A DNA stretch of 14,312 nucleotides from NCBI GenBank assembly GCA_937902565.1, contig CALFMX010000263.1:1-14312 (forward strand), in the 5' to 3' direction. This document shows positions 6,609 to 13,471 of the stretch, in pieces. The stretch's first letter is position 1, and each line of letters begins with the position of its first letter. The notes under the pieces are model-generated. The model was not told the DNA's origin and did no database searches. It saw nothing but the letters and a program-made list of their open reading frames with translations. This stretch comes from an uncultured Spirochaetales bacterium. GTDB lineage: Bacteria; Spirochaetota; Spirochaetia; Sphaerochaetales; Sphaerochaetaceae. The translations under genes and the position numbers were made by a program.

Positions 6609-6655
6609 AAGGACCATGACAGTGAGCCAGAAGGCGGACATTCGTCATGGTCCTT
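6609..6655. terminator. long perfect inverted repeat between tRNA-Pro and the AGE gene
   Basis: AAGGACCATGAC (6609-6620) pairs over all 12 bases with GTCATGGTCCTT (6644-6655); the loop is 23 bases. It lies 8 bases after the tRNA and 19 bases from the stop of the convergent epimerase gene, so it could act for both. No U-tract follows on either strand, so classical intrinsic termination is uncertain; a 3'-end-protecting or tRNA-processing role is equally possible. Confidence 0.5.
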
Positions 6656-6673
6656 CTTATGCGTCTATCACAC

Positions 6674-7837
6674 CTACAGGAGGCCATACCCCTCCATGAA
6701 CATCCTCGGGATGTGGAAGGGACCCTTGTACATATTCCCCTTGAGGGTGGTGGAGACCCGCCCGTCCTTGTGCAGGTAGCCGTACCACTCCCCGCCCTCC
6801 CGGTCGGGGAAGTGGCTCATGGCGTAGGTGTAGGCATCGTCGAACATCCGCTCGTATCTGGGTTCTTTGGTCATATCCCAGGCGTAGAGGGCAGCGATGA
6901 CCGCTTCGGTCTGCGGCCACCAGAACTTCATGTCGTGCCAGTACTCGTAGGCGGGCTTGTCCAGCACATCCCTGAAGTAGGTGATGCCCCCATGCTCCGT
7001 GTCCCACCCCCACTCCCACATCCAGTCAAGGAGGGTGAGCGTCTCTGTTGCCAGCTTGGTGTCGCTGCGTAGGCGTGCCTCCTTGAGCATGAACCAGATC
7101 GCCTCGATGGAGTGGCCCGGGTTGATGAGCCGCCCTTCAAAGTGGGTGTAGTCAAAGGTGCCATCGGCGTTGGCCTGCTCGACGATCGCCTTGTGCTCCC
7201 GGTCGACGAAGGTGGTGAGGATGGTCGTGATGGAGTGGTCTATGAAGGCATTGTAGTACTCGCTCTGTGACGGCAGGGCATCGCGAATCTCCTGAGCCAC
7301 CGCCATGAGGATCATGGGGACGGCGAGGCCCACCGAAGGGCGCGTCTCCTGGTTGACCTTGGGAGAGAGCATACCCGGCGTGTCGAGGGTGAGGATAATA
7401 CGCGCAAAGAGCTCATGTGCCCGTTGGGCATAGCCCCTCTCCCCTGTCGCCCGGCTGTAGGCGGCCAGGGCGAGGGCGGCGAATGCCTCGCTGAAGATGT
7501 AGCGGCTGCGCTTGATGGCCGGCTCCCCCGTTCGGGTGACCCGGAAGAAGTAGCGTCCATCCACATCGATGCAGTGGTCATCGATGAAGGCGAGACATGA
7601 TCGGGCAATTTCAAGGTAGTGAGGATCCTGTTCGACGGTGCGGTAGGCAGTGGCATAGGTCCAGGCGCTGCGCCCCTGGAACCAGACCGACTTGTCACTG
7701 TCCAGGACCCCTCCTCTCCGGTCCAGCGAGGTGATCATCCCCCCGCTCTCCTGGTCCCACCCATGTGTTGCCCAGAAGGGCAGGATAGCATTGACCAACT
7801 CATGCTTGAATGTCTCTTTGAGAGGGGCTGTGTTCAT
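6674..7837 (-). CDS. AGE-family sugar 2-epimerase/isomerase
   Basis: A 387-residue (alpha/alpha)6-barrel enzyme of the N-acylglucosamine 2-epimerase family. Seen: the WFQGRSAW motif near residues 52-59 with the conserved arginine R57, GRLINPGHSIEAIWF with H242, a tryptophan-rich WMWEWGWDTEHGG, KFWWPQTEA, and C-terminal PFHIPRMFMEGY with H375. These two histidines occupy the places of the catalytic pair known in the family. Members act on N-acetylglucosamine, cellobiose, mannose/fructose or sulfoquinovose, and sequence alone does not settle which applies here. Divergence from an IclR-KDG kinase-KDPG aldolase operon suggests it prepares a sugar for the same route, but this is inference. AAGGA lies 9 bases before the ATG at 7835-7837. 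Confidence 0.88.
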   Translation of the reverse strand: MNTAPLKETFKHELVNAILPFWATHGWDQESGGMITSLDRRGGVLDSDKSVWFQGRSAWTYATAYRTVEQDPHYLEIARSCLAFIDDHCIDVDGRYFFRVTRTGEPAIKRSRYIFSEAFAALALAAYSRATGERGYAQRAHELFARIILTLDTPGMLSPKVNQETRPSVGLAVPMILMAVAQEIRDALPSQSEYYNAFIDHSITTILTTFVDREHKAIVEQANADGTFDYTHFEGRLINPGHSIEAIWFMLKEARLRSDTKLATETLTLLDWMWEWGWDTEHGGITYFRDVLDKPAYEYWHDMKFWWPQTEAVIAALYAWDMTKEPRYERMFDDAYTYAMSHFPDREGGEWYGYLHKDGRVSTTLKGNMYKGPFHIPRMFMEGYGLL

Positions 7838-7866
7838 TATTGTACGTCCTTGGATTTGGTTTCATC

Positions 7867-7893
7867 AGTATACTACCAAGATTTACTGTCCAA
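7867..7893 (-). promoter_or_regulatory. possible promoter of the AGE gene
   Basis: On the minus strand a good -10, TATACT (7872-7867), lies 15 bases after a weak -35, TTGGAC (7893-7888). A start near 7860 would give a leader of about 23 bases with the ribosome site in place. The weak -35 hints at an activator. Confidence 0.35.
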
Positions 7894-7928
7894 AAGGAAT
7901 CACAGGGACCCCTTTGCTCTTTAATATC

Positions 7929-7956
7929 TGGACAAGGACATAGAATATGGTATAAT
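7929..7956 (+). promoter_or_regulatory. promoter of the iclR-kdgK-eda-tct operon
   Basis: TGGACA (7929-7934), a 16-base spacer and the exact consensus TATAAT (7951-7956). The expected start near 7963 is immediately upstream of the operator half-sites and about 32 bases before the regulator's ATG. Confidence 0.7.
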
Positions 7957-7966
7957 ATTCGCAAAA

Positions 7967-7994
7967 CCGAACATTGTTCGGATATACGAACGAT
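7967..7994. promoter_or_regulatory. likely IclR operator, three alternating half-sites
   Basis: CCGAAC-ATT-GTTCGG (7967-7981) is a perfect palindrome with a 3-base centre. It shares its right arm with a second one, GTTCG-GATATA-CGAAC (7976-7991), whose flanks extend to ATTGTTCG/CGAACGAT with one mismatch. The result is CGAAC, GTTCG, CGAAC in alternating orientation. The site covers the expected transcription start and the leader right up to the ATG, a position suited to autorepression. Confidence 0.6.
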
Positions 7995-8801
7995 ATGGAA
8001 GAGAAGCAGACTGCTCCCCACCGTACGACTGCCCGGATCCTCGATATCATCGAGTACGTTGCAGAGTGCCCCGCCGGAGCCACATTGGCAGAGATCTCCC
8101 GTTCATTGAAGATTCCCAAAGGAAGCCTTCACCCTCTCACATCGACCCTGTCCAATCGAGGATACCTCTATTACAACACCAAAGAAGGCCGCTTCTACTG
8201 TGGAGAGAGCCTCTTCATCTACGGAAATAAACAGATCAACAATGCTGATATCCTGGAACAAATCCGCTCCGTCATGCTCGAGGTCAACCACAAGACCGGT
8301 GAGACGCTCTACTTCGGCGTCCTCTCCGGCCTTGATGTGCTCTACCTCATAAAGATGGACCTCCACTCCCAGTTTCGGGTGATGTCGAACCCGGGCAACA
8401 AGCTACCGGCCTACTCCACCAGCTACGGCAAGGCCCTGCTCGCCCAATACTCGCGCCAGCAGATTGAGAAGTTTTACCCCGAGGGTTGTCTCAAGCCAAT
8501 TACCACCCATACGCTTGCCACCGTCGATGAACTCAATGACCAGCTAGACCTGGTGCGAAGGACCGGCTTTGCCTATGAGGAAGAGGAGTCGACCATCGGG
8601 ATTCAGTGTGTTGGCGTAGCGATTGTTGTTGAGAAGCAGGTCCTCGCAGGTCTTTCGATCGCTGTACCCTTGTTCCGCTACACGCCGGAGCGGGAGCAGC
8701 AATTCAAGATCCTCATCACCAAAGCAAAAGAGAAAATCGAACAGATTATCGCTGAACAACGCATCCATTGGGTCTTCAGCGGACAAGGAACAATAGAATG
8801 A
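7995..8801 (+). CDS. IclR-family transcriptional regulator
   Basis: A dimeric DNA-binding regulator of 268 residues, normal for IclR/KdgR proteins. The N-terminal winged helix spans about residues 10-75: ARILDIIEYVAECPAGATLA, then the recognition helix KGSLHPLTSTLSNRGYL and the wing YYNTKEGRFYCGESL. The C-terminal effector domain shows PAYSTSYGKALLAQYS, TGFAYEEEESTIGIQCVGVAI and LAGLSIAVP, as in regulators that bind small acids such as KDG. The ATG at 7995 is preferred over an in-frame TTG at 7974, which lies inside the operator; no clear Shine-Dalgarno precedes it, so translation may be weak. It heads the operon and overlaps the kinase gene by ATGA. The likely effector is KDG or a related sugar acid (inference). 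Confidence 0.93.
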   Translation: MEEKQTAPHRTTARILDIIEYVAECPAGATLAEISRSLKIPKGSLHPLTSTLSNRGYLYYNTKEGRFYCGESLFIYGNKQINNADILEQIRSVMLEVNHKTGETLYFGVLSGLDVLYLIKMDLHSQFRVMSNPGNKLPAYSTSYGKALLAQYSRQQIEKFYPEGCLKPITTHTLATVDELNDQLDLVRRTGFAYEEEESTIGIQCVGVAIVVEKQVLAGLSIAVPLFRYTPEREQQFKILITKAKEKIEQIIAEQRIHWVFSGQGTIE

Positions 8802-9745
8802 GTGACGTCGTAACCATCGGGGAGAGCCTGGTAGCCCTCATACCCGACAGCCATACAAAACTTCGCTATGTACAGAACTTCACCAAGACGGTGGCGGGAG
8901 CCGAGAGCAATGTCGCAGTCGGCCTTGCCAAACTCGGGCACAGGGCCAGCTGGCTGAGCAAAGTGGGAGACGACGAGCTGGGTCACTACGTGATTCGTGA
9001 ACTCAGGGCCGAGGGTGTGGACACCGATGCAGTAATCTTCGACTCTGACCACCCCACCGGCCTGATGATCAAGGAGTTCTCTCCGTCACTGCAGAGCTCC
9101 GTCCACTACTACCGCAAGGGGTCGGCGGCATCGACATTGAAATGTGATGATATCGACTGGACTTTCCTAGCAAAGGCCAGGATCATCCACATCTCGGGAA
9201 TCACAGCCGCCATCTCTGCCTCCTCGAGGCAGGTGGTCTATGCTGTTGCCGAGTTTGCCAAGCAGCACGGCATCCTCTTCAGCTTCGATCCCAACATCAG
9301 GCGCAAGCTCTGGAGCCTCGAAGAGGCGACCGAAGCGCTCGTCCCCCTCTTCTCCCTGGCCGACATCGTCCTCCTCGGCGATGAGGAGGCCCAGATCCTG
9401 CTCCAGACCGATGAACAGGAGCAGGTGGTCAGTACACTCCACGCCCGTGGTGCACGGTGGGTTGCCCTGAAGCAAGGGGCAGAGGGAGCCTATGTCAGCG
9501 ACGGGAAGACCGGGATCTCCATCCCCGCCGAACCGGTGAAGGTAGCCGACACCATCGGGGCCGGCGATGCCTTCAACGCCGGTTTCCTCGCCGGCATCCT
9601 GGAAGGGAAGACGGTCGCTGAGTGTGGGCGCATGGGAGCGGTCATGGGAGCGCTGGCCGTGGCTAGCTACGGCGACACCGACGGACTTCCCGACCGCAAG
9701 GACTTTGATGCTATGATGAACAACATCCAGGAGGTATACCGATGA
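8798..9745 (+). CDS. kdgK: 2-keto-3-deoxygluconate kinase (PfkB family)
   Basis: A 315-residue ribokinase-type enzyme that phosphorylates 2-keto-3-deoxygluconate to KDPG with ATP. Seen: the start VVTIGESLVALIPDS, the substrate-side GAESNVAVGLAKLG, a lid region around SAASTLKCDDIDW, SFDPNIRRKLW, and PfkB signature 2 DTIGAGDAFNAGF with the anion-hole GAGD and catalytic D257. The DPNIR segment and the immediately following KDPG aldolase gene favour a KDG kinase over a fructokinase or ribokinase. The ATG at 8798 is set by AAGGA 8 bases upstream and by the ATGA overlap with the regulator; longer in-frame starts run into the regulator without support. Confidence 0.88.
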   Translation: MSDVVTIGESLVALIPDSHTKLRYVQNFTKTVAGAESNVAVGLAKLGHRASWLSKVGDDELGHYVIRELRAEGVDTDAVIFDSDHPTGLMIKEFSPSLQSSVHYYRKGSAASTLKCDDIDWTFLAKARIIHISGITAAISASSRQVVYAVAEFAKQHGILFSFDPNIRRKLWSLEEATEALVPLFSLADIVLLGDEEAQILLQTDEQEQVVSTLHARGARWVALKQGAEGAYVSDGKTGISIPAEPVKVADTIGAGDAFNAGFLAGILEGKTVAECGRMGAVMGALAVASYGDTDGLPDRKDFDAMMNNIQEVYR

Positions 9746-10374
9746 ACAACATCGACTTTGTCTTGAAGCGGGTCTCCAACCATAAGATCATCTCCATCAT
9801 CCGGGGGGTGGAAGAGCGCCGGGCGCTCGATACCATCAAGGCATTGCGGGAGGGAGGCATCGAGACCATCGAGGTGACGATGAATACCCCAGGTGCTCTC
9901 AACATCATCGAGGCAGGACAGGCCCTCGAGGGAATCTCGGTCGGGGCGGGCACTGTCCTTGATGCGGAGATGGCTAGAGCGGCCTATGAGCGCGGGGCAC
10001 AATTCGCCTTGGCGCCAAACCTCGACACCGAGATGATCGCCTTCTGCCTCGAGAAGGATATCCTGCCGGTACCGGGAATCTTCAGCCCGACCGAGCTCTA
10101 TGCCGCCCACAAGGCGGGTGCTCCCCTGATCAAGGTCTTCCCCGCCGCCTCGGTGGGACCCTCGTACATCAAGGACCTGCTCGGGCCCTTCAATGGGATG
10201 AGGTTGCTTCCTGTCGGAGGCGTGTCGGTGGACAATACCGCCGCCTTCATCAAGGCCGGTTCCTTTGCCGTTGGAGTCGGCTCGTATCTGGCCAATCCCG
10301 CCCTTGCCGCAAGCGGGGATTGGAAGGCGATTACCGCCCGTGCCAAGGCGTTCGTGGACGCGGCAAATAAGTAA
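9742..10374 (+). CDS. eda: KDPG/KHG aldolase
   Basis: A 210-residue class I aldolase that splits 2-keto-3-deoxy-6-phosphogluconate to pyruvate and glyceraldehyde 3-phosphate; many members also cleave 4-hydroxy-2-oxoglutarate. Seen: IISIIRG, the ETIEVTMNTPGAL strand with catalytic glutamate E44, VGAGTVLD, FALAPNLD, PVPGIFSPTEL, and LIKVFPAASVGPSYIKDL with the Schiff-base lysine K131, then PVGGVSVDN. These correspond to E45 and K133 of E. coli Eda. It overlaps kdgK by ATGA and has AGGAGG before the ATG, so kinase and aldolase are translationally coupled and work in sequence. Confidence 0.95.
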   Translation: MNNIDFVLKRVSNHKIISIIRGVEERRALDTIKALREGGIETIEVTMNTPGALNIIEAGQALEGISVGAGTVLDAEMARAAYERGAQFALAPNLDTEMIAFCLEKDILPVPGIFSPTELYAAHKAGAPLIKVFPAASVGPSYIKDLLGPFNGMRLLPVGGVSVDNTAAFIKAGSFAVGVGSYLANPALAASGDWKAITARAKAFVDAANK

Positions 10375-10425
10375 GGTGCTAGCGCAAGTTTTGCGTTACT
10401 ATATCACAAGGAGAGAGGTAAGATT

Positions 10426-11397
10426 ATGAAAAAAATCCTCGTAACACTGTTGCTACTGTCTCTGACCTTTGGTGCAGTCTTTGCACAGGGAGTTGGAGAA
10501 GCCTCGGCAGACACCTATCCTAGCGGACCGGTCTCTGTCATCGTCCCCTACGCCGCAGGCGGCGGTACCGACCTGATCGCCCGTGCGCTCGTCGATGCAG
10601 CAAAGGGTAACTTCCCGAAGAACATCACCGTTGAGAACCGCACCGGCGGCGGTGGTGCAGTAGGCATGTCCTACGGCGCCAATGCCAAGCCCGATGGCAG
10701 CGTGATCACGATGATCACCGTCGAGCTAGTCACCCTCCCCCATACCGGGACCGGTGCTGGACTCTACTATGATCAGTTCGAGCCGATCATGATGCTCAAC
10801 AGTGCCTACAGCGCCATCACCGTCAAGGCTGATTCGCCGTACAACACCCTCAACGAGTTCCTCGACGCCGCAAAGACCAAGAACATGCGCGTTGGAAACT
10901 CGGGCGTCGGTGCCATCTGGCACTTGGCTGCTGCAGGGCTCGCAAAGACCGCTGGCGTCAACTTCAACCACATCCCGTTCGACGGTGCAGCCCCGGCCAT
11001 CACCAGCCTGCTCGGCGGTCACATCGATGCGATCACCGTCAGCTACGCCGAGGTAGACAGCCAGGTCCGTGCCGGCAACCTCAAGGTCCTTGCAGTGCTC
11101 GCTCCGGAGCGCATCAGCGCAACCCCGGACATCCCCACCGCCAAGGAGCTGGGTTATGATGTCGCCATCGGTACCTGGAGAGGCTTCGGTGTTCCGAAGA
11201 ATACCCCCAAGGCGATTGTTGACAAGATCTATTCGTTCTTCAGCGTTGCGGCCCAGTCCCCTGGATTCATCCAGTACATGGCCAACACCAACAACATCAT
11301 CGATGTTCTCGACGGTGCTGAATACGGCAAGAAGCTTGCTGTTGACAACGCCATGTTCAAGGCTCTCATCGATGAGCTTGGATTGAAGCAACAGTAA
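10426..11397 (+). CDS. tctC: tripartite tricarboxylate transporter substrate-binding protein (TctC/Bug)
   Basis: The periplasmic binding protein of a TTT-family transporter, 323 residues. A Sec signal peptide is clear: MKK, a leucine-rich core, and a probable cut after AVFA (about residue 20); there is no lipobox cysteine. The mature protein starts with the Bug hallmark YPSGPVSVIVPYAAGGGTDLIA, followed by ENRTGGGGAVGM and a second lobe with IPFDGAAPAITSLLGGHIDA. Such proteins hold carboxylate groups through two water molecules; known ligands are organic acids. Placement after kdgK and eda suggests a sugar acid, but the ligand cannot be read from sequence. GGAGAGAGG precedes the ATG. A strong hairpin follows the stop and probably raises this gene's mRNA above that of the membrane subunits. 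Confidence 0.93.
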   Translation: MKKILVTLLLLSLTFGAVFAQGVGEASADTYPSGPVSVIVPYAAGGGTDLIARALVDAAKGNFPKNITVENRTGGGGAVGMSYGANAKPDGSVITMITVELVTLPHTGTGAGLYYDQFEPIMMLNSAYSAITVKADSPYNTLNEFLDAAKTKNMRVGNSGVGAIWHLAAAGLAKTAGVNFNHIPFDGAAPAITSLLGGHIDAITVSYAEVDSQVRAGNLKVLAVLAPERISATPDIPTAKELGYDVAIGTWRGFGVPKNTPKAIVDKIYSFFSVAAQSPGFIQYMANTNNIIDVLDGAEYGKKLAVDNAMFKALIDELGLKQQ

Positions 11398-11406
11398 TCT
11401 CGATCT

Positions 11407-11435
11407 GGGCAGGTTGCTTGCTCTGCAACCTGCCC
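11407..11435 (+). repeat. intercistronic hairpin between tctC and tctB
   Basis: GGGCAGGTTGC (11407-11417) pairs perfectly over 11 bases with GCAACCTGCCC (11425-11435); the loop is 7 bases. No U-run follows, so it is not a full terminator. This position, just after a binding-protein gene, is where stabilising or partly terminating stem-loops set a high ratio of binding protein to permease. Confidence 0.75.
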
Positions 11436-11456
11436 AATCTGTAAGGAATTGTCAGT

Positions 11457-11909
11457 ATGAAAAAAGCTAACTTTGTTGTAAGCGGCATCTTTGCTGCATT
11501 CGCCTTGGCGATAATCATCATCGCCAAGGGCTACCCGCCCAGCAACCATGGGGTTCCTGGTCCCGGGATGTTCCCCATCATCATCGCTGTCCTCATCCTG
11601 GTCAGCGCCCTCGTCCTCTTCATCAAGACACTGAAGATGCCCGTAACCAGTGACACCAAAATCGACCTGAAAAGTCGTTCGATCCTCAACGTCTACATCT
11701 CGATGGGTGGTCTGATCCTCTATACGGCCCTCTTGCCGACAATCGGCTTTGTTACCTCGACCTCTGTGATGCTGAGCCTCTATATCAAGTGGTTCAGCCA
11801 TCGTCCCTGGTGGAAGACCATCCTAATCGCCGTCCTCTTCACGCTCGGCATCTACCTGCTCTTCGGCACCGTTCTCAACGTACCGATGCGATTCGGTATC
11901 ATATTTTAA
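11457..11909 (+). CDS. tctB: TTT transporter small membrane subunit
   Basis: A 150-residue integral membrane protein with four predicted segments: about 7-25 (VVSGIFAAFALAIIIIAKG), 40-60, 78-100 and 115-140. The loop motif GVPGPGMFPIIIAV after the first segment is characteristic of TctB. It forms the membrane part together with TctA; its precise role in the cycle is poorly known. AAGGA lies upstream of the ATG at 11457. The gene lies between tctC and tctA, the standard order for this family, with 17 bases to tctA. Confidence 0.88.
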   Translation: MKKANFVVSGIFAAFALAIIIIAKGYPPSNHGVPGPGMFPIIIAVLILVSALVLFIKTLKMPVTSDTKIDLKSRSILNVYISMGGLILYTALLPTIGFVTSTSVMLSLYIKWFSHRPWWKTILIAVLFTLGIYLLFGTVLNVPMRFGIIF

Positions 11910-11926
11910 TTCAAGGAGGTAGAGGC

Positions 11927-13402
11927 ATGTTGGTAGAAGTATTGTCTTCAGTCTTCAATCTTCAAATAGTATTCTTCATCATCGTCGGTGTCTTCACCGG
12001 AATCTGTATCGGAGCGCTGCCCGGCCTGACGGCCACAATGGGCGTAGCATTGGTCTTGCCCCTCACCTTCGGCATGGATGCCATCCCCGGTATCCTGCTC
12101 TTGATCGGTGTCTATGTCGGGGCCATCTACGGCGGCTCGATCTCCGCAATCCTGCTCAGGACCCCGGGAACCCCCGCAGCTGCGGCCACGATCCTCGACG
12201 GCTATGAGTTCAGCAAGCGAGGGGAGAGTGGACGGGCACTGGGTATTTCGACGGTCTCATCCTTCGTCGGAGGGGTGGTCAGCGTCATCGCCCTCTGGCT
12301 CATCAGCCCCCAGTTGGCGAAGCTCGCCTTGCGCTTCAGCGCCCCCGAGTTCTTCCTCCTGGCGATCTTCGGTCTCTCGATCATCGCCTCCATCAGCGGC
12401 AACAGCCTCTCCAAGGGAGTGCTCTGCGGTGCTTTGGGAATCACCCTCTCCTTTATCGGCATCGATAGCATCACCGGCTATCCCCGCTTCGTCTTCAATA
12501 ACATCAACCTGCTCTCGGGCATGTCGTTCATCCCGGTGATGATCGGCCTCTTCGCCATGAGCCAGGCGTTCACCACCATCGAGACGATCTTCACCCCCGA
12601 CCAGGTGACACAGAAGATCAGCAAGGTCTGGCCCTCCAAGAGTGACTGGAAGGTCATCATGCGCCAGGGCCCCATCAGTGGAGTCATCGGCACCATCATC
12701 GGCATCATCCCCGGAGCCGGGGCCGAGATCGGGGCCTTCGTCTCCTACGGGCAGGCAAAGAAGACCAGCCGCCACCCGGAGCTCTTCGGTACCGGTATTC
12801 CCGAGGGCATTGCAGCCCCCGAGGCGGGCAACAACGGGGTCACCGGCGGAGCCCTCATCCCGATGCTCACCATGGGTGTGCCTGGTGATGCGGTCGCGGC
12901 GATCCTCATCGGTGCACTCACCGTCCAGGGCCTCCAGCCCGGGCCCCTCCTCTTCACCGAACATACCACCCTGGTCTACTCGATCTTCCTGGGCATGTTC
13001 ATCGCCAACGTCACGATGCTGGTCCTCGGCCTCTCGAGCCTCAAGCTCTTTGTGAAGGTCCTCTCGGTCCCCAAGGGCATCCTCACCCCGATGATCTTCA
13101 TCCTCTGTGTGGTCGGTTCGTATGCGATCAACACCAACTTCTTCGACGTCGGTGTCATGCTCTTCTTCGGTATCGTGGGCTACTTCATGCAGAAAGCGGA
13201 TGTATCGGTCTCACCGGCGGTCCTTGGTCTCATCCTCGGCCCGATGGCTGAGTCCAACTTCCGCCGTGCACTGCTCATGAGTGAGGGATCGTACTCGATC
13301 TTCTTCTCCTCTCCCATCGCCTGGATCTTCTTGTTGCTGACCATTGTCACGCTCGTCGGTCCGACAATCGGCGAGATGGCAAGAAAAAAACGCCAGAGCT
13401 AG
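11927..13402 (+). CDS. tctA: TTT transporter large membrane subunit
   Basis: The permease of the tripartite tricarboxylate transporter, 491 residues, with about a dozen hydrophobic segments. It carries the two family motifs: near the N-terminus IGALPGLTATMGVALVLPLTFGM followed by GAIYGGSISAILLRTPGTPA, and in the second half IIPGAGAEIGAFVSYGQAKKTS with PEAGNNGVTGGALIPMLTMGVPGD. Transport is thought to be driven by a cation gradient. The start at 11927 is chosen for the strong AAGGAGG seven bases before it; a longer in-frame reading from 11789 would overlap tctB and has no membrane or family match in the added part. The TAG stop lies within a terminator. Confidence 0.95.
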   Translation: MLVEVLSSVFNLQIVFFIIVGVFTGICIGALPGLTATMGVALVLPLTFGMDAIPGILLLIGVYVGAIYGGSISAILLRTPGTPAAAATILDGYEFSKRGESGRALGISTVSSFVGGVVSVIALWLISPQLAKLALRFSAPEFFLLAIFGLSIIASISGNSLSKGVLCGALGITLSFIGIDSITGYPRFVFNNINLLSGMSFIPVMIGLFAMSQAFTTIETIFTPDQVTQKISKVWPSKSDWKVIMRQGPISGVIGTIIGIIPGAGAEIGAFVSYGQAKKTSRHPELFGTGIPEGIAAPEAGNNGVTGGALIPMLTMGVPGDAVAAILIGALTVQGLQPGPLLFTEHTTLVYSIFLGMFIANVTMLVLGLSSLKLFVKVLSVPKGILTPMIFILCVVGSYAINTNFFDVGVMLFFGIVGYFMQKADVSVSPAVLGLILGPMAESNFRRALLMSEGSYSIFFSSPIAWIFLLLTIVTLVGPTIGEMARKKRQS

Positions 13403-13412
13403 GCGTTTTCTT
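13384..13412 (+). terminator. intrinsic terminator containing the tctA stop codon
   Basis: An A-run (13384-13390), CGCC (13391-13394), a 7-base loop that includes the stop, GGCG (13402-13405) and TTTTCTTTC. The A- and T-runs extend the stem. It closes the six-gene operon. Confidence 0.7.
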
Positions 13413-13431
13413 TCAATTCCTTACAGTTGGG

Positions 13432-13465
13432 ACAAGCGAGGCAAATGCCTCGCTTGTTCTTCTTC
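13432..13465 (+). terminator. second hairpin downstream of tctA
   Basis: ACAAGCGAGGC (13432-13442) and GCCTCGCTTGT (13447-13457) form a perfect 11-bp stem with a tetraloop, followed on plus by TCTTCTTC. It lies between the convergent tctA and 13472-13882 genes and may back up the first terminator and block the opposing transcript. Confidence 0.7.
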
Positions 13466-13471
13466 GCCCGT

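Noticed and set aside
6529..6660. tRNA-Pro as the attachment site of an integrated element
   Set aside because: I see no integrase gene and no repeat of the tRNA 3' end downstream; the neighbouring epimerase gene has the same composition as the rest.
7974..7994. A TTG start for the IclR regulator at 7974
   Set aside because: It falls inside the operator repeats and adds seven residues not needed for the family; the ATG at 7995 fits the normal N-terminus.
11789..11926. A 46-residue N-terminal extension of TctA
   Set aside because: It overlaps tctB in another frame, is rich in proline, arginine and histidine and not membrane-like; a strong AAGGAGG marks the ATG at 11927.
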